A stretch of DNA of 64,000 nucleotides from Opeltia flavorubescens (taxonomy: Eukaryota; Ascomycota; Lecanoromycetes; Teloschistales; Teloschistaceae). The notes beneath the pieces were generated by a model. That model saw only the letters and a list, made by a program, of their open reading frames with translations. It was not told the origin of the DNA and did no database searches. The DNA lies in NCBI GenBank assembly GCA_000442125.1, contig KE546978.1, positions 186,001 to 250,000 of the forward strand, read 5' to 3'. The stretch's first letter is position 1; every line of letters begins with the position of its first letter. Both the position numbers and the translations under genes were made by a program. Positions 62,932 through 64,000 of the stretch are shown piece by piece.

Positions 62932-64000
62932 TAGATATTTATTATAGGAATAGTCCGTTTTTCCCACGCGATAATTTAATAGTATAATAGCTCTTCGATA
63001 ATAATAACGTTTAATACTATAATAGTAGCTAGAATTCTATACAAGCAGCGTTACAGGTAATTTTTAGTACCTATATTATCTTAAAAATTATCGTGCTTAT
63101 TATACGAACTCTAGAATAGATTATAGAAGATTTTATATTTAATAAATAATTGTTACTATATTATATAGTAGGTAAAATTATATACGGAGATCTAGAATAT
63201 TTAAAGGATTTACTTTTTCGTATAAATAATTAAGAACTATAATTTAATTACGAATAAATTAGCTCTATAATAATCTAATCTATCTTTAAATATCTATTTA
63301 TATAATTCCCATTTAATTTTTCTAGCCTAATTTTACCTATAATTCTATAGTATTTATATTTAAATAAATTTATTAAATTTTTCCGAACGCGTTTAAGGTT
63401 ATAATATAAAGTAAAACCTTTTAAAATTTATTAAAAATATATTCGAATAGATTAAATAGTTTATAGAATTTAAATAATAAAATATTATTTTAAACCTATC
63501 TTTTAGAAAATTCAGATTTTCCTATTTATCTATATCTTACACCTTTATTTATAGCTAACTCGTATATATTTCGGCAGCGATAAAAGCAAAATCTAATTAT
63601 ATCGCTATTAGCTACTTAGAATAAAACTCTTTATTTAAAATATTCGAGATATATAATAATCAAACAGCTTAGTATAAAAAGACCAATAAATACTTTTATC
63701 TAGAAGACTCTTTTACTATTAATACTAGAATTTACTTTATATTTCCATTATAAAATTTTAGAAGATTTTTAGTTACTATTAATAAAAAATTAGCTATTAA
63801 TACAGCAATCTATAAATAAACCCCTAGAATAATATCTAATAAAAAGTAATTATTCTAATATTTAGGGAATAATAAATAAAATAAATAATACGGAAATATT
63901 ATAGCTATAATCTTTAAGTAAATAGCTTTTAAAGATAAGATAATACGAAATTACTTATACTATAAATATAAAAGCTAGTTAAAGGATTAAATATATAAAC

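Larger units (their letters stand above)
53103..64000. repeat. AT-rich, RIP-saturated block (right part)
   Basis: Same composition as the left part; runs off the window. No intact gene. A plus-strand stretch at about 54400-54660 keeps a long Lys/Glu-rich reading (AGEKEEEIKKEEKEKKRA) with few stops and may be a decayed repeat ORF. A poly-T run lies at about 59771-59792. No telomere repeats seen. Confidence 0.75.

Noticed and set aside
31090-64000. Mitochondrial DNA insert or organellar origin of the AT-rich block
   Set aside because: Retrotransposon pol remains, retained CG and depleted CA/TG point to RIP of nuclear repeats instead.
1-64000. CRISPR array, bacterial operons or telomere repeats
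   Set aside because: Spliceosomal introns and fungal proteins show a eukaryote; no regular spacer array or TTAGGG runs seen.

Overview
The window comes from a filamentous ascomycete (Pezizomycotina). The Leotiomycetes are plausible, but that is only an inference. Short 46-84 nt spliceosomal introns, typical Pezizomycotina proteins and a long AT-rich block bearing the marks of repeat-induced point mutation (RIP) all support this. Exon structures were built by eye from splice signals and family knowledge.

Positions 1-17,450 form an ordinary gene-dense arm. In order it holds: the middle part of a eukaryotic RNA-dependent RNA polymerase (minus, running off the left edge); a P-loop AAA_28-type NTPase; a small CsbD-like protein; IMP-specific 5'-nucleotidase ISN1 (minus) with three micro-exons; the ER lysophospholipase NTE1; guanine deaminase with a 507-nt intron; an Ala/Pro-rich protein of unknown function (minus); a small Pro-rich protein of unknown function; an ExoIII/APE-type endonuclease (minus) whose end overlaps that neighbour; and the actin-related protein ARP9 of the SWI/SNF and RSC remodellers (minus).

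Positions 17,450-28,770 are gene-poor. They have near-normal base composition but only short, broken reading frames. One piece at 24.2 kb has a clean intron followed by in-frame TAG/TAA codons of the kind RIP makes from CAG/CAA. At 28,773-30,554 lies an intact, intronless vanadium-dependent haloperoxidase with all the vanadate-site residues I could check.

A tRNA-Ser(GCU) gene with a 23-nt intron (30,951-31,054, minus) marks a sharp border. From about 31,090 to the right edge (33 kb) the sequence is extremely AT-rich and nearly lacks CA and TG dinucleotides but keeps CG, as expected of RIP-saturated heterochromatin. Inside it a complete Ty3/gypsy-type LTR retrotransposon (43,941-53,097) can still be delimited. 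It has two 297-bp LTRs that align without gaps and differ almost only by transitions, a 5-bp CGTAT target-site duplication, and inactivated reverse transcriptase, RNase H, integrase and chromodomain-like segments. About 3.2 kb between its pol end and the 3' LTR is unexplained. The rest of the AT block is probably older dead repeats that I could not assign.

Two genes act in purine salvage or catabolism (ISN1: IMP to inosine; guanine deaminase: guanine to xanthine). RdRP suggests an RNA-silencing pathway and the AT block shows past RIP. I found no convincing undescribed multi-gene system.
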